This document shows positions 8,726 through 17,260 of a stretch of 32,438 nucleotides of DNA, one piece after another. How positions within the stretch are numbered: the stretch's first letter is position 1; each line of letters starts with the position of its first letter. Under the pieces are notes generated by a model. That model made no database searches, was not told where the DNA came from, and saw nothing but the letters and a program-made list of their open reading frames with translations. A program made the translations under genes and the position numbers. Source of the stretch: Halomonas heilongjiangensis (lineage in GTDB: Bacteria > Pseudomonadota > Gammaproteobacteria > Pseudomonadales > Halomonadaceae); NCBI RefSeq assembly GCF_002879645.1, contig NZ_PNRE01000063.1, positions 1-32,438 of the forward strand, given 5' to 3'.

Positions 8726-9647
8726 GCCCCGCCCCGCGCGGTTGCACGCCCTGGTCTACAGCACCGGCGCCCTGCTGCTGCTCGGCCATGCCCTGTGGCT
8801 CTACCTGATGGGCGACTATCCGAGCATCCTGCTCCCGGTGTTGCTGACCCCCTTGATGCTGCTCGCCGCCCTGTTGCGCCTGGGCCAGGACGACCACGGG
8901 AGGCTCTCGGCCTATCTGGTGCTGATCTGCGGCTACCTGCTGATCGCCGTCGAGCTCCCCCAGCAGGCGTCGCTGGCGCCCCTGTGGCTGGGCCTGCCGG
9001 CGGTGCTCACCCTGCTGCTGCTGCCGCTGGGGCCGGCCATGCTGCTCAACGTCATGCTGGTGCCGATCTGGCTGATTCTGGTCGGCGACCAACATCTCGA
9101 TCGCGACCTGACGCTGAGCTACCTGGCCCTGGTGGTGGTGGCCGGCCTGACGCCCTGGGAATTCCTGCGTCAGCAGGCCTTGCTGCGGGCCACCGATCCA
9201 CGCGACCCGGATTGCCCCGCCACCAACCGCGAAACCCTTCACGACCGGCTGCACAGCGAGTGCGAGCGCGCCGACCTGCTGGACCAGCGCCTGGCGGTAC
9301 TGCTGCTGCACCTGCCTCAGTTCGACATGGCCGGCGAGCAGTTCGGCCCCCGGGTCCGCCAGGCCCTGCTCGACGCCGTCTGCCAGGAGGTCGACAAGCG
9401 CTGCCGCGACCATGACCTGCTGGGCCGGGAAGGGCCGGCCGACTTCTGGCTGGTGCTGCCCGACACCAGCGAGAACGGCGCCATGCTGGTGCGCCAGCGC
9501 CTCGAACAGTCGCTGCAGCGGACGGTACTGCTGGAGCTCGGCACGATCGAGACCCGCATGACACTCTGCCTGCTGCAACCGCGGGAGTCACCGGAACACT
9601 TCGAGCAGCGCCTGCAGACCCGAACCCAGCGCCTGGCCGAGATCTGA
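8718..9647 (+). CDS. membrane protein with degenerate GGDEF domain (second of tandem pair)
   Basis: This 309-residue protein has an N-terminal half of about five or six hydrophobic segments (residues 10-148) and a C-terminal domain resembling a diguanylate cyclase. TDPRDPDCPATNRETLHDRL stands where TDPLTGLxNR is normal, and GREGPADFWLVLPDTSENGA stands where GRxGGDEFxxLLPxT is normal. The signature is thus GPADF (about 239-243), which has lost the second Gly and keeps one acidic residue out of register. Activity is unlikely, while a nucleotide-sensing or dimerisation role is possible. GAGGA seven bases upstream of the ATG is a good ribosome site. The start lies inside the end of the preceding gene and the next gene follows after 29 bases, consistent with an operon. 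Confidence 0.87.
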   Translation: MIEPRPARLHALVYSTGALLLLGHALWLYLMGDYPSILLPVLLTPLMLLAALLRLGQDDHGRLSAYLVLICGYLLIAVELPQQASLAPLWLGLPAVLTLLLLPLGPAMLLNVMLVPIWLILVGDQHLDRDLTLSYLALVVVAGLTPWEFLRQQALLRATDPRDPDCPATNRETLHDRLHSECERADLLDQRLAVLLLHLPQFDMAGEQFGPRVRQALLDAVCQEVDKRCRDHDLLGREGPADFWLVLPDTSENGAMLVRQRLEQSLQRTVLLELGTIETRMTLCLLQPRESPEHFEQRLQTRTQRLAEI

Positions 9648-9676
9648 TTCCCCGCCGCCGACCACGGAGCGTCCTC

Positions 9677-11080
9677 TTGAGCCTTGCCGATACCCTCTAT
9701 CAGCTGACCCCGTCCCCGCCCCTGCTGCTGCTGCTCATCGCCGCCATCGCCCTGGTCGAGTCCCTGGCCCTGGTCGGCCTGCTGGTGCCCGGCGTCGTGC
9801 TGATCACCGCCGCCGCCTCCCTGGCCGGCCATCAGGAAATCGCCCTGGCGGCGGTCATCGCGGTCGCCTTCGTCGGCGCCGTGGTGGGTGACGGGGCGAG
9901 CTTCCTGCTGGGCTACACCCAGCGCGAGAGGGTGACTCGCCTGTGGCCCCTCTCTCACCACCCGGAGTGGCTGGCCCGGGGCGCCCGCTTCTTCCAGCGC
10001 TACGGCACCCTGTCGGTGTTCTTCGGCCGCTTCGTCGGCCCGGTACGCCCCATGGTGCCGTTGATCGCCGGCATGCTGCACATGTCGCCACGCGCCTTCA
10101 CCTGGGCCAACCTTGCCTCGGCGGCCCTGTGGGCCCCCGCCTACGTACTGCCCGGCTATCTGCTGGGGCGCACCTGGCAACAGCTGCTCGACCTGCCGGA
10201 GGGCACCGAGACCTGGCTGATCGCCCTGGCCGTACTGCTGGTGGCGCTGGTGGTGGTGTTCTCCTGGCTGCGCCAGCAGGTCACCCGCCCCGGGCGCCTC
10301 TATCGCCTGGCGGCCAACGGCGCACGGCGCCATCCGGTGATGCGCCGCCTGTGGCTGGCCCAGAGCTGGCGAGGTCGGGGCGAGGTGCCGCTGGCCAGCT
10401 GGCTGCTGCTGATCCTCACCCTGGGCGCCCTCTCGGGCTGGACCCTGATGGTGATCCAGCACCAGGGCCCGCTGAACATGGACCTGCGCGTCGACTCGCT
10501 CTTCGCGGCCCTGACCTCCCCCGCCCTGGCGCGAGTCGGCCAGGTGCTCGCCCGGATCGGCGACACCTACGGGGTGTTGGCCCTGGTGCTGCCCTGGGGG
10601 CTCTGGCTGCTGTGGAAGCGCCACCTGGCGGCCTTCGTGCACATCGCCGCCGGCCTCGGCGGCATCGCGCTGCTCAACACCCTGGGCAAGGCACTGATCG
10701 GTCGCGACCGCCCCGGCACGCCGGACTACCTGACCGGCTCCCTGGCCTACCCCAGTGCCCACGCCTCCACCGCCGTGGTGGTCGCCGGCCTGGCCGCCGC
10801 CTTCATCGCCCAGGAGCTGCCCCACCGACAGCGCCACTGGGTCTACTGGGGGGCGATCCTGCTCGTCGTCCCCATGGCGCTCTCGCGGCTGGTGATCGGC
10901 GTGCACTGGCTCAGCGACCTGGTCGGGGGCGCCCTGCTCGGCCTGGTGGTCTGCGCCCTGGTGCGCCTGGCCTGGCAGCAGAAGCCCCATCCGCCGCTCG
11001 CGCCCTGCCCCTGGTGGTGGCTCGCTGCCGCTTCGCTGGTCCTGGTCGGCGCCCGGGTGGCCTGGCTACCGCCGGTCTAG
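9677..11080 (+). CDS. DedA-family membrane protein fused to PAP2 phosphatase
   Basis: The protein has 467 residues in two membrane domains. Residues 1 to about 200 are DedA/SNARE-associated: an acidic residue in the first segment (E28), GDGASFLLGY, and the hallmark GRFVGPVRPMVPLIAGM. Residues from about 235 form a PAP2 lipid phosphatase with all three motifs: K338-(6)-R345-P346 (KALIGRDRP), PSAH (359-362) and SRLVIGVHWLSD (403-414, His410 and Asp414). DedA proteins include undecaprenyl-phosphate flippases, and PAP2 enzymes such as PgpB dephosphorylate undecaprenyl pyrophosphate. The fusion could therefore couple the two recycling steps; this is inference and other lipid substrates are possible. 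The start is TTG, supported by GGAG seven bases upstream. It is the last gene of the three-gene group and ends four bases from the convergent exporter gene. Confidence 0.93.
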   Translation: MSLADTLYQLTPSPPLLLLLIAAIALVESLALVGLLVPGVVLITAAASLAGHQEIALAAVIAVAFVGAVVGDGASFLLGYTQRERVTRLWPLSHHPEWLARGARFFQRYGTLSVFFGRFVGPVRPMVPLIAGMLHMSPRAFTWANLASAALWAPAYVLPGYLLGRTWQQLLDLPEGTETWLIALAVLLVALVVVFSWLRQQVTRPGRLYRLAANGARRHPVMRRLWLAQSWRGRGEVPLASWLLLILTLGALSGWTLMVIQHQGPLNMDLRVDSLFAALTSPALARVGQVLARIGDTYGVLALVLPWGLWLLWKRHLAAFVHIAAGLGGIALLNTLGKALIGRDRPGTPDYLTGSLAYPSAHASTAVVVAGLAAAFIAQELPHRQRHWVYWGAILLVVPMALSRLVIGVHWLSDLVGGALLGLVVCALVRLAWQQKPHPPLAPCPWWWLAAASLVLVGARVAWLPPV

Positions 11081-11084
11081 GCCC

Positions 11085-11708
11085 CTACCCCAGGGCCAGC
11101 CACACCCCGACGCCAACCATCAGCGAGCCGGCGAGACGGTTGAGCAGGCGCACGTTGTCACTCTCGCCGAGCAGCCGGCGCAGGCTGCGCCCGCCGGCGG
11201 CGTAGAGCACCAGGCAGAGGAACTCGATGGTCAGTATCACCGCGATCAGCACGCCGAGCTGGCCGGCCAGCGCCCGCGAGGCGTCGAGGAAGGGCGGCAG
11301 CAGGGCGACGAAGAAGGCCCAGCCCTTGGGGTTGGCCACGGCGGTGAGAAAGCCCTGCAGCGCCAGCTGACCGCGGGAGGCCGGCGGCAATTCGAGCCTC
11401 TCGAGGGGAATCGCCATGCGCCCGCGGGAGCGCCACATCATCACCCCCAGATACCCCAGGTAGGCGCCGCCCACCCACTTGAACAACGCGAACAGCGCCG
11501 GCTGACGCAGCATCAGCGTGGCCACCCCGGCACCGGCGGCGGCGGCCACCAGGCCCACGCCGACCAGCTCGCCGGCCATCATCCACAGGGTCCGTTTCAC
11601 GCCCTGGGTCATCCCCAGCACCATGGAGAGCGTCATGCACATGCCGGGGGTCAGCGATACGAACAGGAAGGTCGGCACGAAGACCGACAGCAGCGACAAC
11701 TTGATCAT
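11085..11708 (-). CDS. LysE/RhtB-family amino-acid exporter
   Basis: This 207-residue inner-membrane protein has about six hydrophobic segments, matching the size and pattern of LysE/RhtB transporters that export amino acids. Visible family features are the N-terminal FVPTFLFVSLTPGMCMTL, a Gly-rich second segment, WVGGAYLGYLGVMMWRS, and FLTAVANPKGWAFFVALLPPF (the conserved NPK block). The substrate cannot be read from sequence. The ATG at 11708 gives the normal family length. Frame continuation upstream to 12311 runs antisense through ubiX and is not coding. It follows ubiX in the same direction after about 95 bases. Confidence 0.92.
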   Translation of the reverse strand: MIKLSLLSVFVPTFLFVSLTPGMCMTLSMVLGMTQGVKRTLWMMAGELVGVGLVAAAAGAGVATLMLRQPALFALFKWVGGAYLGYLGVMMWRSRGRMAIPLERLELPPASRGQLALQGFLTAVANPKGWAFFVALLPPFLDASRALAGQLGVLIAVILTIEFLCLVLYAAGGRSLRRLLGESDNVRLLNRLAGSLMVGVGVWLALG

Positions 11709-11803
11709 CAGCGAAGGCCTCGTCCTTGTCTGCCCAGCCTGGCGCCCCCAGCCTGGCAGGAGCGGGTGACACCGCCATGACGACTCCCGTACCGGGAGCC
11801 CCC

Positions 11804-12418
11804 TCACCCGCCCCAGCGTGGCATCAGGCGATGCTCGATTCCCAGCTGGTTGAGGATCCGCGCCACGATGAAGTCGACCAGGTCGTCGATGCGCTGCGGC
11901 TGATGGTAGAACCCCGGCGCCGCCGGCAGGATCACCGCGCCCATGCGGGTCAGGGTCAGCATGTGCTCGAGGTGGATCGCCGACAGCGGCGTCTCGCGGG
12001 GCACCAGGATCAAGCGGCGGCGCTCCTTGAGGGTCACGTCGGCGGCGCGCTCGATCAGGTTGTTGCTGGCGCCGGTGGCCACCGCCGAGAGGGTGCCGGT
12101 GGAGCAGGGACAGATCACCATCGCCGACGGCGCCCCGGACCCCGAGGCCACCGGCGCCATCCAGTCCTCGCGGCCGAAGCAGCGGATCTGCCCCGCCACT
12201 GCCCCGCAGCGCTCGGTGAGCGCCTCGGCCAGCCGCTGCGGGCGAGCCGGCAGGTCGACCCCGGTCTCGGTGGTGATGACCAGATGGGCGGCCTTGGAGA
12301 TCATCACCCACACCGCGTGGTCGGCTGCCACCAGCGCCTCGATCAGGCGCAGGCCGTACTGGGCCCCGGAGGCGCCTGTGATGGCCACCGTGACCGGTTC
12401 TCGCAGATCGTCAGCCAT
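11804..12418 (-). CDS. ubiX: flavin prenyltransferase UbiX
   Basis: UbiX attaches a dimethylallyl group to FMN to make prenylated FMN, the cofactor of the ubiquinone decarboxylase UbiD. The 204-residue protein has the FMN-binding start [20 protein letters not shown], the [29 protein letters not shown] block, and the end motif [16 protein letters not shown] with [13 protein letters not shown], all characteristic of UbiX/Pad1. The ATG lies eight bases inside the 3' end of mpl, indicating translational coupling. An mpl-ubiX pair is also known in pseudomonads. No ubiD is in the window. Confidence 0.96.
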   Translation of the reverse strand: MADDLREPVTVAITGASGAQYGLRLIEALVAADHAVWVMISKAAHLVITTETGVDLPARPQRLAEALTERCGAVAGQIRCFGREDWMAPVASGSGAPSAMVICPCSTGTLSAVATGASNNLIERAADVTLKERRRLILVPRETPLSAIHLEHMLTLTRMGAVILPAAPGFYHQPQRIDDLVDFIVARILNQLGIEHRLMPRWGG

Positions 12419-13790
12419 GGGCGGCCTCCAGCGCGGCGAGCAGCTTCTCGTGGATGCCGCCGAAGCCGCCGTTGGACATCACCACGATGCGATCGAGCGG
12501 CCGCGCCTCGGCCACCAGGGCATCGACCAGGGCGTCGAGATCCTCGTGGAGCCGGGACGGTACCGGGCTCGCGGCGAGCAGCGGCGCCAGCGACCAGTCG
12601 AGCCCCGGAGGCTGGTACCAGAAGGCGGCGTCGGCGGCGCCGACGCTGGCGGCGAGGCGATCGCGCAGGGTGCCCAGGCGCATGGTATTGGAGCGCGGCT
12701 CGACCACCGCCAGCAGCCGGCCGCGGGGGGTGGCGGCGCGCAGCCCCTCCAGGGTGGCGGCGATGGCCGTGGGGTGGTGGGCGAAGTCGTCGATCACCTG
12801 GATCCCGGCCACCTCGCCACGCAGCTCCTGGCGCCGGCGGGGGGACTCGAAGCGCGACAGCGCCGCGCAGCCCCGTGCCAGGTCGACCCCGCAGGCGTGT
12901 GCCGCCGCCAGCGCGGCCAGGGCGTTGCGGGCGTTGTAGGCGCCGGTCAACGGCCAGTCGACCACGGCGTCCTCATCCGCCGCGTCCTGCTGGTGGATCA
13001 CCCGGAAGCGCGAGGCGTCCTCGCGCTCGAGCGCCAGCCGCCAGGGGCTGGAGGCCTCCCCGCCGAAGCGCACCACCGGCGTCCAGCAGCCCTGCTCGAG
13101 CACCCGGTCCAGCGCCGGTTCGCCGTCGGCCACCAGCAGCCGGCCACGGCCGGGCACGGTGCGCACCAGGTGGTGGAACTGCCGTTCGATGGCGGCCAGA
13201 TCGGGGAAGATGTCCGCATGATCGAACTCGAGATTGCCGAGGATGGCGATCTCGGGGCGGTAGTGGACGAACTTGGAGCGCTTGTCGAAGAACGCGGTGT
13301 CGTACTCGTCGGCCTCGACCACGAAGGGCGCGTCATGGGCGCCGAGACGCGCCGAGACGCCGAAGTTGCGCGGCACGCCGCCGATCAGGAAGCCCGGAGC
13401 GAGGCCGGCGGATTCCAGCAGCCAGGCCAGCAGGCTCGCCGTGGTGGTCTTGCCGTGGGTCCCGGCCACGGCGATCACCCGCCGTCCGGCCAGGACATGC
13501 TCGGCGAGCCACTGGGGACCGGAGACATAGGGCATCCCCCGGTCGAGCAGCGCCTCGACCTCGGGATTGCCCCGGGAGAGGGCGTTGCCGACCACCACCA
13601 GGTCGGGACGCGGCGTGAGATTGGCGGCCGCGTAGCCCTCGGCCAGATGGATGCCGGCCTCCTCGAGCTGGGTGCTCATGGGCGGATAGACATTGGCATC
13701 CGAGCCGCTGACCGTGAGGCCCAGTTCACGGGCCAGCAGCGCCAGGCTACCCATGAAGGTGCCGCAGATGCCGAGAATGTGAAGGTGCAT
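12411..13790 (-). CDS. mpl: UDP-N-acetylmuramate:L-Ala-gamma-D-Glu-meso-DAP ligase
   Basis: Mpl recycles murein by ligating the released tripeptide L-Ala-gamma-D-Glu-meso-DAP onto UDP-MurNAc in the cytosol with ATP. The 459-residue protein follows the Mur-ligase plan. The N-terminal [20 protein letters not shown] is specific to Mpl compared with MurC. The P-loop is [20 protein letters not shown]. The central domain holds [22 protein letters not shown] and [12 protein letters not shown]. The C-terminal domain holds [12 protein letters not shown] and [15 protein letters not shown]. Its length matches E. coli Mpl (457). Together with mltB and rlpA, it shows active wall turnover and recycling. 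Confidence 0.97.
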   Translation of the reverse strand: MHLHILGICGTFMGSLALLARELGLTVSGSDANVYPPMSTQLEEAGIHLAEGYAAANLTPRPDLVVVGNALSRGNPEVEALLDRGMPYVSGPQWLAEHVLAGRRVIAVAGTHGKTTTASLLAWLLESAGLAPGFLIGGVPRNFGVSARLGAHDAPFVVEADEYDTAFFDKRSKFVHYRPEIAILGNLEFDHADIFPDLAAIERQFHHLVRTVPGRGRLLVADGEPALDRVLEQGCWTPVVRFGGEASSPWRLALEREDASRFRVIHQQDAADEDAVVDWPLTGAYNARNALAALAAAHACGVDLARGCAALSRFESPRRRQELRGEVAGIQVIDDFAHHPTAIAATLEGLRAATPRGRLLAVVEPRSNTMRLGTLRDRLAASVGAADAAFWYQPPGLDWSLAPLLAASPVPSRLHEDLDALVDALVAEARPLDRIVVMSNGGFGGIHEKLLAALEAAHG

Positions 13791-13974
13791 GCTGTCTCCG
13801 ACTGCATCGTGCCGCCGCGGGCCGCGGCGCGGTCACGGGAGACTAGCATGGCGCCCGCGGCGCGCTCCAGCGAGCACCGTCGTGGACGGCACACAAGCCC
13901 TCTTGGGCCCGGTGACCGCGCAGATGCAGCCCATGCCGCTTTCGGCTAGAATCAGACCCCTTTCGAACCCCGAA

Positions 13975-14029
13975 GGAATCACCGAATAGGCCGACGCCGC
14001 GGTCGCCCACGCCTCTATTCAGTGATTCC
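13975..14029 (+). repeat. long inverted repeat in the pfp leader
   Basis: Arms GGAATCACCGAATAG (13975-13989) and CTATTCAGTGATTCC (14015-14029) are reverse complements with a single mismatch over 15 bases. They are separated by a 25-base GC-rich spacer and end 30 bases before the pfp ATG. A TAGAAT (13947-13952) upstream could be the -10, with no good -35, which would place the hairpin in the 5' UTR. It is too far from the mpl stop to be its terminator. It may be an operator or an RNA leader. The rest of the 269-base gap between mpl and pfp shows nothing else I recognise. Confidence 0.7.
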
Positions 14030-14059
14030 TGGACGCTACCCAGGAGCAGGAAAGCCCCC

Positions 14060-15319
14060 ATGGCCCAGCACAACGCCTTCTACGCCCAGTCCGGCGGCGT
14101 CACCGCCGTGATCAACGCCAGCGCCTGCGGCGTGATCGAGGCCTGCCGCCGCCACCCGGACCGCATCGGCAAGATCTATGCCGGCCACAACGGCATCATC
14201 GGCGCCCTGACCGAGGACCTGATCGATGTGAGCCAGGAGTCCGACGACACCATCGCCGCCCTGCGCCACACCCCGGGCGGCGCCTTCGGCTCCTGCCGCT
14301 ACAAGCTCAAGGATATCGAGAGCCACCGCGCCCAGTACGAGCGGCTGATCGAGGTGTTCAAGGCCCACGACATCCGCTACTTCTTCTACAACGGCGGCGG
14401 CGACAGCGCCGACACCTGCCTCAAGGTCTCTCAGCTCTCCGAGAAGCTGGGCTATCCGCTGACCGCCATCCACGTGCCCAAGACCGTGGACAACGACCTG
14501 CCGATCACCGACAACTCGCCGGGCTTCGGCAGCGTGGCCAAGTACATCGCCACCTCGACCCTGGAAGCCTCGCTGGACATCGCCTCCATGTGCGCCACCT
14601 CCACCAAGGTGTTCGTGCTCGAGGTGATGGGCCGCCACGCCGGCTGGATCGCCGCCGCCGGCGCCCTGGCCGGCAACGGCGAGGGCGAGCCGCCCCACCT
14701 GGTGATCTTCCCCGAGGTGCCCTTCGACCGCGCCAGGGTGATGACCCGGGTCGAGGAGGCGGTGCGCAAGTACGGCTACTGCGTGATCGTGGTCTCCGAG
14801 GGCGCCCGCTACGAGGACGGCACCTTCCTCGCCGACTCCGGCAACACCGACGCCTTCGGCCACCGCCAGTTGGGCGGCGTGGCGCCGACGCTGGCCGGCA
14901 TGGTCAAGCAGGACCTGGGCTACAAGTACCACTGGGCGGTGGCCGACTACCTGCAGCGTGCCGCCCGCCACCTGGCCTCGAAGACCGACGTCGACCAGGC
15001 CTACGCGGTGGGCGAGAAGGCCGTGGAGCTCGCCCTCGAGGGCAAGAACGCCATGATGCCGGCGATCAAGCGCGTCTCCGACGCCCCCTACGCCTGGCGC
15101 ATCGAGGCCGCGCCGCTGGCCGAGGTCGCCAACCGCGAGAAGTTCATGCCCCGGGAGTACATCCGCGAGGACGGTTTCGGGATCACCGAGGCGTGCCGCC
15201 AGTACCTCTCGCCGCTGATCCAGGGCGAGGACTTCCCGCCGTTCGAGAACGGCCTGCCGAAGGTCGCCCACCTCAAGCGCGCCAAGGCCGAACGCAAGCT
15301 GCCCGAGTTCAAGCTCTAG
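14060..15319 (+). CDS. pfp: pyrophosphate-type 6-phosphofructokinase
   Basis: This enzyme interconverts fructose 6-phosphate and fructose 1,6-bisphosphate using PPi. Over 419 residues it shows SGGVTAVINASACGV near the start, FYNGGGDSADTC (residues 109-120) and PKTVDNDLPITDNSPGFGS (140-158). Two positions point to PPi: Asp115, where ATP-dependent enzymes have Gly, and Lys141 in PKTVDND, where ATP enzymes have Gly (PGTIDND). LEVMGRHAGWIAAAGALA also fits the family. The start is ATG with purine-rich GGAAAG upstream. It may run reversibly, helping both glycolysis and gluconeogenesis. The gene ppa, whose product removes the same PPi, lies 2 kb downstream. Confidence 0.95.
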   Translation: MAQHNAFYAQSGGVTAVINASACGVIEACRRHPDRIGKIYAGHNGIIGALTEDLIDVSQESDDTIAALRHTPGGAFGSCRYKLKDIESHRAQYERLIEVFKAHDIRYFFYNGGGDSADTCLKVSQLSEKLGYPLTAIHVPKTVDNDLPITDNSPGFGSVAKYIATSTLEASLDIASMCATSTKVFVLEVMGRHAGWIAAAGALAGNGEGEPPHLVIFPEVPFDRARVMTRVEEAVRKYGYCVIVVSEGARYEDGTFLADSGNTDAFGHRQLGGVAPTLAGMVKQDLGYKYHWAVADYLQRAARHLASKTDVDQAYAVGEKAVELALEGKNAMMPAIKRVSDAPYAWRIEAAPLAEVANREKFMPREYIREDGFGITEACRQYLSPLIQGEDFPPFENGLPKVAHLKRAKAERKLPEFKL

Positions 15320-15320
15320 G

Positions 15321-15348
15321 CTGCGGGCTGCGGGCTACGAGCTGGTCG
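15321..15348 (+). repeat. heptamer-periodic repeat after pfp
   Basis: Immediately after the pfp stop the sequence reads as 7-base units CTGCGGG, CTGCGGG, CTACGAG, CTGGTCG. The first three fit CTNCGRG exactly and the fourth is degenerate. The 57-base gap to the convergent gene holds nothing else. A related pattern recurs at 27743-27785. Confidence 0.6.
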
Positions 15349-15376
15349 TGGCCCGTGGCGCGCGCGGCTCACGCAG

Positions 15377-17104
15377 CTAACGAAGCAGCCACGACAGCAC
15401 CAGCAGCAGCAGCAGGATGCCCGCCACCCCCTGCCAGAAACCGCCCGGTTCACGCAGCATGCGCGGGCTGGCGTGCGAGCTGCCACGCTCGGCCCCCAGC
15501 GGCTGGCGCAGCGCATGGAGGAACTCCGACATGCGCCGGTAGCGCAGCGCGCGCTGCGGGTCCAGCGCCCGGCGCAGGGCATCGTCCAGTGCCGGCGTCA
15601 CCTCGGGGTTGAGGGTGCGAGCGCTGCGATAGGCGAGCTGCTCCAGGTCGGTGTGGCCGCGCAATCGGTCGGGGGTCAGGGCATAGGGCAGCTCGCCGGT
15701 CAGCAGCCAGTAGACGGTGGAGGCAAGGGAGTACTGGTCGCTGCGCCGCCCCACCGAGTCGTCCAGGGCATACTCCGGGGCGCTGTGCTCGGTGAGACCC
15801 ACCTGGCGCACCAGTTCCCGCGAGCGCTTGTGGCCGTCCACGTCACGCAGGTGGCAGGCACTGAAGTCGGTCAGCACTACCTGGCCATGGGTGTCGATCA
15901 GCACATTGCCGGGATGGATCTGCTGGTGCAGCAGGTCGCGGTGGTGCAGCGCCTGTACCGCCTTGCCGAGCTGATTGGCGATGTCCAGGCGCTGGACCAG
16001 GCTCGCCTGGGGATGCCGTCGTGCCCACTCGGTCAGGGTCTCCCCCTCCACGTAGGCCATCAGGTAGTAGAGATGGCGGCGCGGCCGCGAGGGCTCCATG
16101 ATGCGGACCACGAACGGCGACTTGACCCGCTCCACCACCCACTGCTGGAGCAGGAAGTGCTCCAGGTAGGCATTGCGGTTCGAGAGCTCCGGGCTCGGCG
16201 CCTTCATCACCATCTCTCGCTCGGTGTGCACGTCGCGCACGCGGTAGACCCGCGACTGGGCGGTACGCGACAGCACCGCCTGAACCTCCAGCCCGTCCAG
16301 GCGCTCGCCGGGGGAGAGCTCGGGGGGGATCGGCAGGTCGCCGTAGACCCGTCCCGGCGTGTCCTGCTCCTCGTCGGGCAGTTGATCGATGCGCACCAGC
16401 TGGAAGCAGAACTGCTCGGCGCCATAGCCACGCTCCTGGGCCCGCGCGACCGCCGCCTCGGCGAGGCGCTCGCAGGCGGCATCCAGGTCGCTGGCGTCCT
16501 GGCGGATCAGCCGCACGTAGTCCGAGGGCATCAGGGTGCCCTGCGCCACCTGGGTGGTGAACAGGAAGAGGTCTCCCTGCTTGAGGGGCATGCGCATGTA
16601 GTCGATGTCGATGCTGCCATCCATGCCGAGCGCTCGCGAAGGATAGCGGTAACCACCCAGGTCGGTGACATGATCGCGGGAGAGCTGCTCGAACTCGGCA
16701 CCGCGCAGCCGGAACACCAGGGTGTCGCCCATGTGGAAGAGATGCCCCTCGCGACCCCGGTAGACCAACGCCGACAGCGAGGAGACATAACTTCCCTCCT
16801 CGAGGTGCTGGCTTTGGCTATAACACCAGCCATTGAGGGCACGCAGCACCCGGGTGGCCGAGCTCTTGACGTCCCAGTGGTCGGGGGTCGAAAAGTAATC
16901 CGCCAGGAAACCGCGAACGCTGAGGTCCCCCGCCTGCTTGGCGATGGCGTTGCGCGAGATGGAGTCGCTGATCACCGCACAGGCACCCTTGGCACGCATG
17001 AGCGTCTGCTCGGGCACGCGCACCGACATCGAGCTGCGATGCCGGCGCAGGTCCGGGGCCACGAAGGCCTGTCCATAACTCAGTGACAGCGGGGCGGATG
17101 CCAA
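15377..17104 (-). CDS. PP2C-like/Ser-Thr kinase-like fusion, apparently catalytically inactive
   Basis: The 575-residue protein has three parts. Residues 1-240 are PP2C-phosphatase-like, about 265-530 are kinase-like, and 553-575 form a C-terminal membrane anchor (GVAGILLLLLVLSWLLR). It resembles the bifunctional kinase/phosphatase family of Halomonas and Pseudomonas. In the PP2C part the metal-site positions read SDSIS (D47, S48 for DG), TTQV (Q185 for the Asp of TDG) and GAEQ (for the DN pair); only GDT (126-128) remains. In the kinase part the glycine loop is absent and HRDxxxxN reads HQQIHPGN (Gln395 for the catalytic Asp). DFG reads DFS (413-415), while the ATP-binding Lys301 remains. 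The start is TTG with GAGGAG upstream. It is probably a scaffold or sensor. Confidence 0.88.
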   Translation of the reverse strand: MASAPLSLSYGQAFVAPDLRRHRSSMSVRVPEQTLMRAKGACAVISDSISRNAIAKQAGDLSVRGFLADYFSTPDHWDVKSSATRVLRALNGWCYSQSQHLEEGSYVSSLSALVYRGREGHLFHMGDTLVFRLRGAEFEQLSRDHVTDLGGYRYPSRALGMDGSIDIDYMRMPLKQGDLFLFTTQVAQGTLMPSDYVRLIRQDASDLDAACERLAEAAVARAQERGYGAEQFCFQLVRIDQLPDEEQDTPGRVYGDLPIPPELSPGERLDGLEVQAVLSRTAQSRVYRVRDVHTEREMVMKAPSPELSNRNAYLEHFLLQQWVVERVKSPFVVRIMEPSRPRRHLYYLMAYVEGETLTEWARRHPQASLVQRLDIANQLGKAVQALHHRDLLHQQIHPGNVLIDTHGQVVLTDFSACHLRDVDGHKRSRELVRQVGLTEHSAPEYALDDSVGRRSDQYSLASTVYWLLTGELPYALTPDRLRGHTDLEQLAYRSARTLNPEVTPALDDALRRALDPQRALRYRRMSEFLHALRQPLGAERGSSHASPRMLREPGGFWQGVAGILLLLLVLSWLLR

Positions 17105-17260
17105 GATGCTCTCCTCAGGGTCGAACCTCGGGGTCGGAACGGCACGTCGTCACGGGCCAGGGGTTCATCGGAACACCATGATACACTCGTGACGGTGCGG
17201 CTGGAGTGTCAACCATGGCCGCACACGCCACTCACGCCCCGCGTCGGCACCTATGTCGCA

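Noticed and set aside
9317..10990. A 557-codon minus-strand open frame opposite the GGDEF-like and DedA-PAP2 genes
   Set aside because: Its Gln/Gly/His-rich composition is the mirror of Leu/Ala-rich membrane segments on the plus strand, which carry real family motifs.
11726..13618. A 630-codon plus-strand open frame opposite ubiX and mpl
   Set aside because: It shows Arg/Pro-rich shadow composition and covers two well-supported minus-strand genes.
17178..17212. TTGACA and TATCAT on the minus strand as a promoter for the kinase-like gene
   Set aside because: The gap is 23 bases, outside the range for a standard sigma-70 promoter.
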